NCBI GenBank assembly: GCA_910579295.1
Contig: CAJTTC010000007.1
Coordinates: 18,875-82,874, forward strand
Source: an uncultured Christensenella sp.
Lineage (GTDB): Bacteria; Bacillota_A; Clostridia; Christensenellales; Borkfalkiaceae
Direction of reading: 5' to 3'
DNA length: 64,000 nt
The position numbers and the translations under genes were made by a program. Positions 41,676-51,309 of the stretch are shown piece after piece; positions within the stretch are counted from its first letter, which is position 1, and the number at the start of each line of letters is the position of its first letter. Under the pieces are notes generated by a model. The model saw nothing but the letters and a program-made list of their open reading frames with translations, was not told the DNA's origin and did not search any database.

Positions 41676-43340
41676 TTATTTTTTGAATACCGCGCCGTCG
41701 GAGGCGGAGGTTACAAGAGCTCTGTAACGCGCAAGGTAGCCGCTTGCGGGCTTTGCAAGGGGAGTAAAGCTCGCGTATCTCCTGTCGATTTCCTCTTGGC
41801 TTAACCGCGCGTTTAGCTTGCACGCGGGAATGTCGATATCGATAATATCTCCGTCCTTAATTATGCCTATAAGCCCGCCCGCCGCCGCCTCGGGACAAAC
41901 GTGACCAATCGCCGCCCCGCGCGTAGCTCCCGAAAATCTTCCGTCGGTTATCAGCGCCACGGTATCGCCCAGCCCCGCGCCGACTATGGCGGAGGTGGGG
42001 GTGAGCATCTCGCGCATTCCCGGACCGCCCAGAGGTCCTTCATAGCGGATAACTACCACGTCGCCCGCCTTGATTTTGCCGCCCGATATCGCCTGCATAG
42101 CCGCTTCCTCGCTGTCAAAGCACCTTGCAGGTCCGCTGTGGGTGAGCATCTTGGGGTCGACCGCCGATTTTTTAACTACGCAACCGTCCGTTGCAAGATT
42201 GCCCTTTAAGACTGTCAGCCCGCCCTGTTTGGAGTAGGGGGAGGCTACGGGGCGTATTATCTCTTCGTTGCGGTTGTATGCGTTTTTGATTACCTCTTTC
42301 AAGGGCTTTCCGCTGACCGTCATAGCCTCGCCGTCCAAAAGCTTGGCTTCGTACAGCTCCTTCATAACCGCCGAAATGCCGCCCGCCTCGTGCAGTTCCT
42401 CGATATAGTGCTCGCCCGCTGGGGCAAGTCTGCAAAGATTGGGAGTGCGCTCGCTTATTTCGTTGAGTATATCCATAGACACCTTGTCCCTGCCTAATCC
42501 CGCCTCGCGCGCGATTGCTATGAGGTGCAGAACGGTGTTTGTGGAAGCGCCTATCGCCATATCGACCGTTTCGGCGTTTTTGAACGCCGCGGGGGTCATT
42601 ACGTCGGAGGGGCGTATATTCTTTTCAAGTAAATTTATAACCGCCGCGCCCGCCTCTTTGGCAAGAGCAAGCCGCGCCGAATACACCATAGGAAGAGTGC
42701 CGTTATTGGGCAGAGCCATACCGAGCGCCTCGCACAGGCAGTTCAGACTGTTGGCTGTAAACATACCGCTGCACGAGCCGCAGGTGGGGCACGCTCCGCA
42801 TTCGAATTCCTTTAATTGCACGCCGTCGATATTGCCCGCGTTGTAAGAGCCGACCTCCTCGAACATAGTCGAAAGAGAGGTCTTTTTACCGCGCACGCGC
42901 CCTGCGAGCATAGGCCCGCCCGATACGAATACCGACGGGATATTTACCCTCGCCGCCGCCATAAGCATACCGGGAATAATCTTGTCGCAGTTGCCTATAA
43001 ACACAGCCGCCTGTATGCCGTGGGCGCGAAGAAGAATTTCACAGCTGTCGGCTATAACCTCGCGTGAAGGGAGGGAGTATTTCATTCCCGCGTGCCCCAT
43101 AGCAATGCCGTCGCAGACGCCTATCGCGGGTAAAACCACGGGCTTGCCGCCTGCCGCTATTACGCCCTCGCACGCCGCCTTCGCAATCATATCGAGGTGC
43201 ATATGTCCGGGGATTATTTCGCTCTGCGCGCAGATAACGCCTATCAGCGGTCTGTTTATTTCGTAATCCGTCCAGCCCAACGCCCTCAGAAGCGAACGCT
43301 GAGCCGCCATATCCGTTCCGTTTGAAAACATATTATTCAT
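41676..43340 (-). CDS. ilvD: Dihydroxy-acid dehydratase
   Basis: Dehydrates 2,3-dihydroxy acids in valine and isoleucine synthesis. The 554 residues show the cluster Cys in GNCDKIIPGMLMA and CPTCGSCSGMFTANSLNCL, and the GGPGMREMLTPTSA and TDGRFSGATRG segments. A strong match throughout. Preceded on the minus strand by a 91-base gap with a TATAAT and a direct repeat, so ilvD may have its own promoter. Product feeds the transaminase step; the enzyme is oxygen-sensitive, suited to an anaerobe. Confidence 0.97.
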   Translation of the reverse strand: MNNMFSNGTDMAAQRSLLRALGWTDYEINRPLIGVICAQSEIIPGHMHLDMIAKAACEGVIAAGGKPVVLPAIGVCDGIAMGHAGMKYSLPSREVIADSCEILLRAHGIQAAVFIGNCDKIIPGMLMAAARVNIPSVFVSGGPMLAGRVRGKKTSLSTMFEEVGSYNAGNIDGVQLKEFECGACPTCGSCSGMFTANSLNCLCEALGMALPNNGTLPMVYSARLALAKEAGAAVINLLEKNIRPSDVMTPAAFKNAETVDMAIGASTNTVLHLIAIAREAGLGRDKVSMDILNEISERTPNLCRLAPAGEHYIEELHEAGGISAVMKELYEAKLLDGEAMTVSGKPLKEVIKNAYNRNEEIIRPVASPYSKQGGLTVLKGNLATDGCVVKKSAVDPKMLTHSGPARCFDSEEAAMQAISGGKIKAGDVVVIRYEGPLGGPGMREMLTPTSAIVGAGLGDTVALITDGRFSGATRGAAIGHVCPEAAAGGLIGIIKDGDIIDIDIPACKLNARLSQEEIDRRYASFTPLAKPASGYLARYRALVTSASDGAVFKK

Positions 43341-43402
43341 TTAAAAAATTCCCTTTTACAGTCAAGTAACGAATGGTTGAAACAAATGAGAATTTACGTT
43401 AA

Positions 43403-43429
43403 ATTATACATTTCTCATTCATTTCTCAT
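43403..43429 (-). promoter_or_regulatory. Putative promoter and direct repeat before ilvD
   Basis: On the minus strand ATGAGAAATG occurs twice (43429-43420 and 43418-43409), 11 bases apart, directly followed by TATAAT (43408-43403). The repeat covers the place of the -35 box, fitting an activator or repressor site. ilvD's ATG lies 62 bases downstream. Confidence 0.4.
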
Positions 43430-43431
43430 AA

Positions 43432-43965
43432 TTAGTTTACGTGGTCGCCGTAGCAGTCGCGGTCTTTAAGGGTGTGCCTGCCGCGGGCAAGAACGGTTGT
43501 GCCCGTGCGCTGCATTTCAAGTATGCCGAACGGCTCTATTACCTTTAAATAAGCGTCAATCTTTTCGGGGTCGCCCGTAATCTCCAAAATCATAGTGTCA
43601 ATCGAGAGGTCGACAACCTTGGCTTTGTAAATCTCGTTTATAAGCGTTATTTGCGAGCGCACTTCCGCCGTCGCCTTGACCTTGGCAAGCAGAAGCTCGC
43701 GGTAAACGCAGTCCAATTCGTTGGCGCAACCTATCTTCTTTACGTCCTCTAACTTATCCATTTGCCGTATAAGCTGATAGAGGGTGTACTCGTCGCCGAC
43801 CAGCACGACCGTCATTCGCGACAGCTCTTTATCCTCGGTGGCGCACGCCGCAATGCTCTCTATGTTATAGCCCCTGCGCGCGAACAGCCCCGATATTCTC
43901 GTAAGCACGCCGCTCTTGTTGGATACAAGCGCGCCAATCGTATATTTTTTCATCTCGCCGTCCAT
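43432..43965 (-). CDS. ilvN: Acetolactate synthase small (regulatory) subunit
   Basis: 177 residues with an N-terminal ACT domain (KYTIGALVSNKSGVLTRISGLFARRGYNIESI) that binds valine and feedback-regulates the large subunit, and a C-terminal domain. Standard length for IlvH-type. GGAGG for its start lies inside the end of ilvB, with only one base between stop and start, so the two subunits are made together. Confidence 0.95.
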   Translation of the reverse strand: MDGEMKKYTIGALVSNKSGVLTRISGLFARRGYNIESIAACATEDKELSRMTVVLVGDEYTLYQLIRQMDKLEDVKKIGCANELDCVYRELLLAKVKATAEVRSQITLINEIYKAKVVDLSIDTMILEITGDPEKIDAYLKVIEPFGILEMQRTGTTVLARGRHTLKDRDCYGDHVN

Positions 43966-43966
43966 A

Positions 43967-45622
43967 TCAGTCCTCCATTTTATTGAGTTGCGTGTCGTAC
44001 GCCGCTCCCGGCTTAATCATAGGCAAAACGTTATCGTCGCCCGATATACGGCAGTCCACAAGTACGGGCGAGCAGTTTTTGACGGCGTAACCGAACGCCT
44101 CCGCAAGCTTGCCTTCAACGTCGTCGCCCTCGTTTAAAAGTATGCCCTTAGCGCCGAAGCTCTCGGCAAATTTTACATAATCGGTCTTTTTGTTCAGGGT
44201 GGTCTGCGAAAACCTCTTGTCGTAGAAAATCTTCTGCCACTGCCTTACCATACCCAACACGCCGTTGTTCATTAACAGAATAACAATGGGTACGCCCTCG
44301 GTTACGGCGGTAGACAGCTCGTTAAGGTTCATATTGAAGCAACCGTCGCCCGTTACAAGCACGCACGGCTTGCCTGTGCCGAACGCCGTGCCTATCGCCG
44401 CGCCCATACCGTAGCCCATAGTGCCCAAGCCGCCGCTCGTACAGAACAGGCGGGGCTTTTTTAATGGATAGCACTGCGCCGTCCACATCTGATGCTGTCC
44501 CACGTCGGTAATAAGCGGAGAATTTTCAGGGGCGATTTTAGCCGCCGCGCGCAGAATTTCGTATGCTCTGCAATTTACGCCCGAGGGCAATTGCCCCCCG
44601 GATATGGCTGAGTTAAGCCAATTTTTATCCTTTTTACCGACAAGCGGAAGCACGGCTTTCGTAAACTCCGAAACGTCGGCGAGAACGCTCAGCGTTACGC
44701 TTACGTTTTTGTTGAATTCGGCGTTGTCGATATCGACGTGCACGACGCTCTTCCCGCCTGCAAACAGCTCGCGGTTGAGCGCAACTCTGTCCGAAAATCT
44801 TGTGCCTAACGCGATTATGCAGTCGCTCTCTATTAACGCCTTAGCCGCGGCAACCGTGCCGTGCATACCCAGCATACCCAAATTGTATCGGCTGTCGTCG
44901 GCGATTGCGCCCTTGCCCATAAGGGTGTAGGTGGCGGGCGCGTTCAGCTTTTCGGCAAGCCGTAAAATATGCTCGGAAGCGTCGCTCGCAACAGAGCCTC
45001 CGCCAATCATCAACAGCGGCTTTTTACTGCGGTTTATAATCTCCGCCGCCGCTTCAATCTTGCTCTGCGGCGTAACAATCTGCTTAAAGGGAATGGGAGC
45101 GGCGGGCTCGTATTCATAGCTTGCCGTCTGCACGTTCTTTAAAATGTCTATAAGCACGGGTCCTTTGCGCCCCGAGGCGGCTATATGGAAGGCGCGCCTT
45201 ACGGTGTCCGCAAGCTCGCTTACGTCCTTTACGATAAAATTGTGCTTGGTAATCGGCATGGTTATACCTGCTATGTCGACTTCCTGAAACGAGTCCCGCC
45301 CGAGGTTGTTCAGACCTACGTTGCCCGTAACGGCAACCATCGGAACGCTGTCCATATAGGCGGTCGCAATGCCCGTGACAAGGTTGGTCGCGCCAGGACC
45401 GCTCGTCGCAAAGCACACGCCGACCTTGCCCGTGACGCGCGCATAGCCGTCTGCCGCGTGCGCCGCGCCCTGCTCGTGCGCCGTAAGTATGTGATTGATT
45501 TTGCCGTTTCTGAACAGCGCGTCGTAAATATCGAGAACAGCGCCGCCCGGATAGCCGAAAATAGTGTCCACGCCCTGCTCCAAAAGGCAGTTTATAAGTA
45601 TATCTGCGCCCGTAAGCTTCAT
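43967..45622 (-). CDS. ilvB: Acetolactate synthase large subunit
   Basis: Condenses pyruvate to acetolactate (or with 2-oxobutyrate), the first common step of branched-chain synthesis, using TPP, Mg and FAD. 551 residues. TPP glutamate Glu50 in the TAHEQGAAH motif, GYPGGAVLDIYDAL before it, and the TPP-Mg motif GDGCFNMNLNELSTA near 430-445. The ATG at 45622 is 9 bases after GGAAGG; an in-frame TTG at 45631 touches it and is rejected. It is first in the ilvBND run. No T-box or leader peptide is seen in its ~57-base leader. Confidence 0.96.
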   Translation of the reverse strand: MKLTGADILINCLLEQGVDTIFGYPGGAVLDIYDALFRNGKINHILTAHEQGAAHAADGYARVTGKVGVCFATSGPGATNLVTGIATAYMDSVPMVAVTGNVGLNNLGRDSFQEVDIAGITMPITKHNFIVKDVSELADTVRRAFHIAASGRKGPVLIDILKNVQTASYEYEPAAPIPFKQIVTPQSKIEAAAEIINRSKKPLLMIGGGSVASDASEHILRLAEKLNAPATYTLMGKGAIADDSRYNLGMLGMHGTVAAAKALIESDCIIALGTRFSDRVALNRELFAGGKSVVHVDIDNAEFNKNVSVTLSVLADVSEFTKAVLPLVGKKDKNWLNSAISGGQLPSGVNCRAYEILRAAAKIAPENSPLITDVGQHQMWTAQCYPLKKPRLFCTSGGLGTMGYGMGAAIGTAFGTGKPCVLVTGDGCFNMNLNELSTAVTEGVPIVILLMNNGVLGMVRQWQKIFYDKRFSQTTLNKKTDYVKFAESFGAKGILLNEGDDVEGKLAEAFGYAVKNCSPVLVDCRISGDDNVLPMIKPGAAYDTQLNKMED

Positions 45623-45685
45623 ATTTGCCAACCTTCCGCATCGCCTTAACGTATGTTTTGCGATTTTTATAAATTATTATCTTTT

Positions 45686-45714
45686 ATTCTACTATATAAT
45701 TAGATACTTGTCAA
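45686..45714 (-). promoter_or_regulatory. Promoter of the ilv operon
   Basis: On the minus strand TTGACA (45714-45709), 17 bases, TAGAAT (45691-45686). Confidence 0.8.
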
Positions 45715-45974
45715 CTCTAACGTGGGTATTTTTATACATAATTAACGAATAAAAATTGTATTTTTGTATAAAGTTTCGGCTGTCCGTCCGTGCCGAACGG
45801 ATAACTCAAAATAAAAAATGCGGCGGAGGACGAAGGGGGTGAAGGTGAGCGCGAGCCGTAGCTTTGCAAAGTTTTATCGGGAGGGGCTGTTCTGAAAGCC
45901 GTTGTCGGCGGGCAAGCGGGAGCGGCGTTCAGGTTAAACGGGCGTGGCATAAGTAAACTTTTATGCGGGCGGTC
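45715..45974. other. Intergenic stretch without a gene
   Basis: It contains an inverted repeat GTTTCGGC/GCCGAAC (about 45773-45798) that could be a hairpin, and G-rich purine tracts further right. No ORF with family features or known RNA is seen. Confidence 0.5.
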
Positions 45975-46073
45975 GCATATGCTTTAATGTTACGGTGTTT
46001 AAGGCGCATATGTTGCTTCGGTACTCGTTCAGGGCGCATATGCGCGTGGCAGAATGTATTTCCGATGCATATG
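45975..46073. promoter_or_regulatory. Four phased CATATG palindromes before glmM
   Basis: CATATG occurs at 45976, 46007, 46037 and 46068, spaced 31, 30 and 31 bases, that is three helical turns each. The flanks are also similar: GCATATGC, GCGCATATGTT, GCGCATATGCGC, GCATATGCGCGC. A fifth CATATG contains the glmM start codon. The even phasing places all copies on one face of the helix, as for an array of protein binding sites. No clear sigma-A promoter is seen within it. Confidence 0.6.
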
Positions 46074-46111
46074 CGCGCCGTTAAAATCAACACGGTAGCG
46101 TGGAGGAACAT

Positions 46112-47479
46112 ATGTCGGGTAAATACTTCGGTACGGACGGTTTCCGCGGTCGCGCGGGCGAAACTATCACCTCCGAGCAAGCGTTCAGGGTCGGGCGCTT
46201 TCTCGGTTGGTACTATACGGCAAAGGGCGGGCGGTGTCGCGTGGTTATCGGCAAGGATACGCGCCTCTCCTCCTACACGTTGGAGTACGCCATTGCCGCG
46301 GGCGTTTCCGCTTCGGGCGGCGACGCGTACATAATGCACGTTACAACCACTCCGTCGATTTCATACGTTGCGCGGTGCGAGGGCTTCGATTGCGGCGTGA
46401 TGATTTCGGCAAGTCACAACGACTATCTCGATAACGGCATAAAAATCGTCAATTCCCGCGGAGAAAAGCTGGAACGCGGCGTATTGAACCTTATCGAGGA
46501 CTATATCGACGGCAGGCTGTTCATTGGCGGCGCGCCCTTCTCCGTACCATACGCCAAAGGAGACAGAATAGGTAAAACCGTCGATTACGTCGCGGGGCGC
46601 AACAGGTATATCGGGCATCTGATATCCCTTTCGGCGTGCTCGTTTAAGGGCGTTAAGGTGGGCTTGGACTGCGCTAACGGCGCAAGCTGCAAGATTGCGC
46701 GGAGTGTGTTCGACGCGCTTGGCGCAACGGTGTGTATGATAGGCGCAGAGCCCAACGGACTGAACGTCAACGACGGTTGCGGCTCTACCCGTCCCGCGGC
46801 GCTCGCTCAGCTTGTAAAGGACAACGCGCTCGATATCGGTTTTGCGTTCGACGGCGACGCAGACCGCTGTATATGCGTTGACGAGCACGGGAAAATTGTC
46901 GACGGCGACGGAATTATGTACGCTTCCGCGCGATATTTAAAGGAAAAGGGCGAGCTTCTGGGCGACCGCATAGTTGCTACCGTTATGAGTAACGGCGGGC
47001 TTAAAGAGGGGCTTGCGGAAAACGGCATAAGCGTTGAAGAGTGCTCCGTGGGGGACAGCTTTGTCTATCGGAAGATGTGCGATTGCGGCGCGGCGTTGGG
47101 CGGCGAGCAGTCGGGGCACATTATTTTCGGCAAGCTTGAAAGCACGGGCGACGGGCTTGTTACTTCGATAATGATTATGGAAGCGATGATAGAAAAGGAC
47201 GCGCCGCTGTCCGAGCTTGTACGCAGTTTTAACAAAAAGCCGCAGATGACAGTCAGCGTGCGGACGAGGGATAAGCGCGGGGTAATTAAGAGCGCGGCGT
47301 TTAACGCGGCGGTACGGCGTGCGGAGAGCGCGCTGTTCGGGCGGGGCAGATTGCTTGTGCGCGCCTCGGGCACGGAAGAGGCTGTGCGGATAACCGTAGA
47401 GAGCAGAACGCGGGAGGAGTGCGCGGCGATATGCGGCGAGCTCGAAGAAGCCGTAAAAAAATGCGAGGGGGATATGTAA
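46112..47479 (+). CDS. glmM: Phosphoglucosamine mutase
   Basis: Interconverts glucosamine 6- and 1-phosphate on the way to UDP-GlcNAc for the cell wall. 455 residues; phosphoserine is Ser101 in SASHN, the metal loop is FDGDADRC near 246, and the phosphate-binding RASGTEEAVR lies at the end. GGAGG at 46102 fits the ATG at 46112; the GTG of the longer frame at 46100 overlaps that site. It is followed directly by glmS, giving a two-step amino sugar operon. Length matches family. Confidence 0.94.
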   Translation: MSGKYFGTDGFRGRAGETITSEQAFRVGRFLGWYYTAKGGRCRVVIGKDTRLSSYTLEYAIAAGVSASGGDAYIMHVTTTPSISYVARCEGFDCGVMISASHNDYLDNGIKIVNSRGEKLERGVLNLIEDYIDGRLFIGGAPFSVPYAKGDRIGKTVDYVAGRNRYIGHLISLSACSFKGVKVGLDCANGASCKIARSVFDALGATVCMIGAEPNGLNVNDGCGSTRPAALAQLVKDNALDIGFAFDGDADRCICVDEHGKIVDGDGIMYASARYLKEKGELLGDRIVATVMSNGGLKEGLAENGISVEECSVGDSFVYRKMCDCGAALGGEQSGHIIFGKLESTGDGLVTSIMIMEAMIEKDAPLSELVRSFNKKPQMTVSVRTRDKRGVIKSAAFNAAVRRAESALFGRGRLLVRASGTEEAVRITVESRTREECAAICGELEEAVKKCEGDM

Positions 47480-49267
47480 ATGTGCGGTATTATCGGAGTG
47501 GCTTTAAGTCGGGGCAACGCGGCGGCGGAGGCTTTCGCAGGGTTGCAACGGTTGGAATACAGGGGGTATGACTCGGCGGGCTTGTCGGTATTGTGCGGCG
47601 GTAAAATAACCACGGTAAAGCGCGGCGGCAGGGTGAGCGGCTTGGAGGAGGACGCGGCAACTCTCAGCGGAAGCGTGGCGATAGGGCACACGCGATGGGC
47701 AACACACGGCGCGCCGTCCGACGTAAACGCGCACCCGCATACGGCTGGCGCATTCTCGGTCGTGCACAACGGCATAATAGAAAACTATCGCGAGCTAAAA
47801 GAGGAGCTGACGGCGCAGGGGGCGGAGTTCTTATCCGAAACGGACAGCGAAATCATAGTGCGGCTTATTGACGGCTATTTCCGCACGGGTGAGAGCAAGG
47901 GTAATCCCTTAAAAGCCGTTGCCGCCGCCGTCAGACGGTTGAAGGGCGCGTATGCTCTCGGCGTGCTGTGCGAGGGTATGGAGGGCATTATAGCCGTCAA
48001 ATACAAGAGCCCCGCCGTAATCGGCTTTTCTCCCGACGGCGCAATACTGTGCAGCGATATTCCCGCTCTGCCCCCGTCCGTAACGTCCGTATGCGTGCCC
48101 GAGGACGGCGATATCGCCTATATCACGGCGCTGTCCTTATCCGTGTACAACGGCGATTTACGGGCGGTAAACCGTGTTCGCCGCCCCATATCCCTGGGGC
48201 AATTTGCGGGAGGCAAGGGCGATTACTCCCATTTTATGATTAAGGAAATAGACGAAAACGACCGCACTGTGCGCGAAACGTGCGAGAGCTTTTTCCGTAA
48301 CGTCGACGTCAAGCGGCTGGCGGAATTTGTGCGTACCGCCGACCGTATTATTCTTACGGGGTGCGGAACGGCGTACAATGCGGGGCTTGCGGCAACGCGC
48401 TTTTTCGGTGAAAAGAGCGGCGTGTACTGCCACGCGGAGATTGCGAGCGAATTGCGGTACGCTCCCGTACACGTTACGCCTTCAACGCTCGTCATTGCCG
48501 TAAGCCAAAGCGGAGAAACGGCGGACACCGTAGAGGCGGCTATATCTTTAAAAGAGGCGGGCGCGCGGGTGGTAGCCGTGACAAACTGCGGGTATTCGGC
48601 GATAACGCGCATTGCTCAATTGGTCGTGCCCGTGTGCGCGGGCGCGGAGGTGTGCGTTGCCGCGACGAAGAGCTATCTGGGACAGCTTGCCGCGCTATAT
48701 CTCATTGCTAAGCTGACGGGCGACGTGTTTTCCGCACGCGAGGAGCTTCTTTCGGTATGCTCTGGCGTTCGCTCCGTGATAGCCGACGGGGACAGGGCGG
48801 ACGGCATTGCCGAAAGGTGCGCTCGCAGTTCCGCGGTGTTCTTTCTGGGCAGGGGCGCGGACTACGCCGTAGCCGTAGAGGGCGCGCTGAAACTCAAAGA
48901 GGTGTCCTATATTTTCAGCGACGGCTATCCCGCGGGCGAGTTAAAGCACGGCACGCTTGCGCTTATCGACGGGCGCACGCTGAGCGTCTGCGTTATCTGC
49001 GACGGCGCGCTTGCCGAAAAGAGTGAAAACGCCGTAAGTCAGGTGACTTCGCGCGGGGGCGGCGCGGCGGTTGTTACCTGCATAAGCGAGGTTGCGGAAA
49101 GGTTAAAGGACGAGGCGCAGGTATGGCTTCTGCCCGAGTGTCCCGCTCATCTTTCGCCGTTTTTGTCCGCCGTAGCTCTGCAACTCATTGCCTATAAGAC
49201 CGCCGTGATTTTAGAGCGCGACCCCGACAAGCCGCGCAATCTTGCAAAATCCGTTACCGTGGAATAA
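47480..49267 (+). CDS. glmS: Glucosamine-6-phosphate synthase (isomerizing)
   Basis: Converts fructose 6-phosphate and glutamine to glucosamine 6-phosphate. The 595 residues begin MCGIIGV, so Cys2 is the glutaminase nucleophile after Met removal; HTRWATHG and DSEIIVRL are glutaminase motifs. Two SIS domains follow (GCGTAYNAGLAATRFF, SQSGETADTVEA; later FFLGRGADYAVAVEGALKLKEVSY in pieces), and the end matches KPRNLAKSVTVE. The ATG lies right after the glmM stop. No glmS ribozyme is seen, as expected since the gene is not first in the operon. Confidence 0.97.
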   Translation: MCGIIGVALSRGNAAAEAFAGLQRLEYRGYDSAGLSVLCGGKITTVKRGGRVSGLEEDAATLSGSVAIGHTRWATHGAPSDVNAHPHTAGAFSVVHNGIIENYRELKEELTAQGAEFLSETDSEIIVRLIDGYFRTGESKGNPLKAVAAAVRRLKGAYALGVLCEGMEGIIAVKYKSPAVIGFSPDGAILCSDIPALPPSVTSVCVPEDGDIAYITALSLSVYNGDLRAVNRVRRPISLGQFAGGKGDYSHFMIKEIDENDRTVRETCESFFRNVDVKRLAEFVRTADRIILTGCGTAYNAGLAATRFFGEKSGVYCHAEIASELRYAPVHVTPSTLVIAVSQSGETADTVEAAISLKEAGARVVAVTNCGYSAITRIAQLVVPVCAGAEVCVAATKSYLGQLAALYLIAKLTGDVFSAREELLSVCSGVRSVIADGDRADGIAERCARSSAVFFLGRGADYAVAVEGALKLKEVSYIFSDGYPAGELKHGTLALIDGRTLSVCVICDGALAEKSENAVSQVTSRGGGAAVVTCISEVAERLKDEAQVWLLPECPAHLSPFLSAVALQLIAYKTAVILERDPDKPRNLAKSVTVE

Positions 49268-49271
49268 GCGT

Positions 49272-49312
49272 TTCCCCCTTTGCGGCGCACGCCGCAAAGG
49301 GGGAATTTTTTT
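49272..49312 (+). terminator. Terminator of glmMS
   Basis: A perfect 16-base stem (TTCCCCCTTTGCGGCG and CGCCGCAAAGGGGGAA) with a two-base loop and seven T. Also suited to stop mnmG transcription from the other side. Confidence 0.93.
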
Positions 49313-49362
49313 ATATGTTTTTTATTTCCGTAACACTGCTTAATTCGTATGTGTGCGGCAGG

Positions 49363-51228
49363 CTATTTTTTGTTGAGCGACAGCCATACCGTCAGCACGG
49401 CGATATCGGCGGGATTTACGCCCGATATGCGCGCCGCTTGCCCTAACGAACGTGGCTTTACTTTGTTCAGCTTTTCCCGAGCCTCCAAGCGAAGCCCTTC
49501 GATCTTCCCGTAATCAATATCCGTCGGCAACAGCTTGTCCTCGTACTTCTTCGCTCGGGCAATCTGCTCCGCGTTCTTCTTCAAATATCCCTCGTACCTC
49601 ACGAATATCTCCGCCGAGGACAGCACGTCGCGGGGGTAGTCGGGTTTTGTAAGAGCGGAGTAAATGTCTTCGGTTGGTATTCCCCGCCTTATCAAATCGG
49701 CAAGTGAAAGAGCGCCCGCCGCCCTCTCAAAGCCGTTTTTCTGCAACAAGCCCTGCGTTAAATCGGGGGTAAAGCGCGTGCTTTCAAGCTCGGCAAGAGC
49801 CTTTTCATAGCTCTCTTTGCGCGTCAGGAATTTCCGAAAACGCTCCTCGGTGACTAAGCCGCAGTCGTAGCCCTTTTGCGTTAGACGGAAGTCGGCGTTG
49901 TCCTGCCGCAGTTCTATGCGGTATTCCGCGCGCGACGTCATCATTCTGTACGGTTCGTCCGTGCCCTTTGTCACAAGGTCGTCGATGAGAACGCCTATAT
50001 ACGCCTCGTCGCGCCCGAGAACAAGGGGAGGCAATCCGCGCAGTTTCAGGCTTGCGTTCAGCCCCGCCATAAGCCCCTGAGCCGCCGCCTCCTCATAGCC
50101 CGAAGTGCCGTTTATCTGCCCCGCCGTATACAGCCCGCTCACCTTTTTAAATTCGAGCGTGGGGTATACGTCGAGCGTGTCAACGCAGTCGTATTCTATT
50201 GCGTATGCAAAGCGCATAAAGTCGGCGTTTTCCAGACCCTCTACCGAGCGGTACATTTCAATCTGAACGTCGTGCGGAAGCGAGGTGGACATACCCTGCA
50301 CGTATGCTTCCAACGTGTCCGCGCCCTCGGGTTCGATAAAAATCTGATGCCGCTCCTTGTCCGAAAAGCGGACGACTTTTGTTTCGATCGAGGGGCAATA
50401 GCGCGGTCCCGCGGACGAAATAACTCCGTTGTACAGCGGCGAGCGGTCGAGATTGTCGAGAATGATTTTGTGCGTTTTAAGATTGGTATAGCCGAGGTAA
50501 CACGGCGTCTTGTTGGCGGGGGGATTGTCGCTTATAAAAGAAAACGGACCTACGTTATCTTCGCCATATTGCGGGGTCAATTTGCTTAAATCGAGCGTAC
50601 GGAAGTCCAGACGCGCGGGCGTGCCCGTCTTAAAGCGACGCACTTTAAAGCCGAGTTTTATAAGATTTTCAGTCAGATGACCGGCGGGCGCAAAGCCGTT
50701 AGGACCGCTGTCTGCAACGACGTCGCCCGTAATAGTCTGCGCGTTTAAGTAAACTCCCGTGGCGAGTATTGCCGCGCGGCACGCTATCGTTCCGCCGTAC
50801 GTCGTTTTTACGCCCGTAACGGCTCCGTTTTCCACCGTTATTCCGGCGACTTCGCCCTGTATTATGCGCAGGTTGGGGGTGTTTTCGAGCACGCTCTTCA
50901 TACGCGCGTGATATGCGTTTTTGTCCGACTGACAGCGCAGGGACTGTACCGCCGCGCCCTTGCCCACGTTGAGCATTTTTATTTGAAGAGCCGTAGCGTC
51001 GGCGTTCACGCCCATTTCACCGCCCAAAGCGTCGATTTCGCGCACAAGGTGCCCCTTAGCCGTGCCGCCTATCGAGGGATTGCACGCCATAAACGCGATA
51101 CTGTCTAAATTCAACGTAAGAAGAGCGCAACTCAACCCCGTTCTTGCAACCGCGAGAGCGGCTTCGCAACCCGCGTGCCCCGCGCCAACGACGACGGCGT
51201 CGTATGCGCCAAGTGAAAATTCTTTCAT
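49363..51228 (-). CDS. mnmG: tRNA 5-carboxymethylaminomethyl-uridine synthase subunit MnmG
   Basis: With MnmE adds the cmnm5 group to wobble uridine of several tRNAs. 621 residues; FAD loop VVVGAGHAGCEAA near the start, GGTAKGHLVREIDALGG and the TPARLD, then SGYEEAAAQGLMAGLNA motif later, and the C-terminal KPRSLGQAARISGVNPADIAVL helix region. The ATG at 51228 is preceded by GGAAAG; a longer frame to 51294 has no support. It lies next to dnaA on the same strand, an arrangement known near many bacterial origins. mnmE is not visible. Confidence 0.96.
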   Translation of the reverse strand: MKEFSLGAYDAVVVGAGHAGCEAALAVARTGLSCALLTLNLDSIAFMACNPSIGGTAKGHLVREIDALGGEMGVNADATALQIKMLNVGKGAAVQSLRCQSDKNAYHARMKSVLENTPNLRIIQGEVAGITVENGAVTGVKTTYGGTIACRAAILATGVYLNAQTITGDVVADSGPNGFAPAGHLTENLIKLGFKVRRFKTGTPARLDFRTLDLSKLTPQYGEDNVGPFSFISDNPPANKTPCYLGYTNLKTHKIILDNLDRSPLYNGVISSAGPRYCPSIETKVVRFSDKERHQIFIEPEGADTLEAYVQGMSTSLPHDVQIEMYRSVEGLENADFMRFAYAIEYDCVDTLDVYPTLEFKKVSGLYTAGQINGTSGYEEAAAQGLMAGLNASLKLRGLPPLVLGRDEAYIGVLIDDLVTKGTDEPYRMMTSRAEYRIELRQDNADFRLTQKGYDCGLVTEERFRKFLTRKESYEKALAELESTRFTPDLTQGLLQKNGFERAAGALSLADLIRRGIPTEDIYSALTKPDYPRDVLSSAEIFVRYEGYLKKNAEQIARAKKYEDKLLPTDIDYGKIEGLRLEAREKLNKVKPRSLGQAARISGVNPADIAVLTVWLSLNKK

Positions 51229-51309
51229 ATGCTTTCCGTTTAACTTAAAATAATGAACGCAATTTGACAAATCGGGTTGTCGGATTGCGTTCATCGGTCT
51301 GTCAATAGC

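Noticed and set aside
45623..45760. T-box or leader peptide before ilvB
   Set aside because: The leader after the promoter is about 57 bases and has no T-box sequence or run of branched-chain codons.
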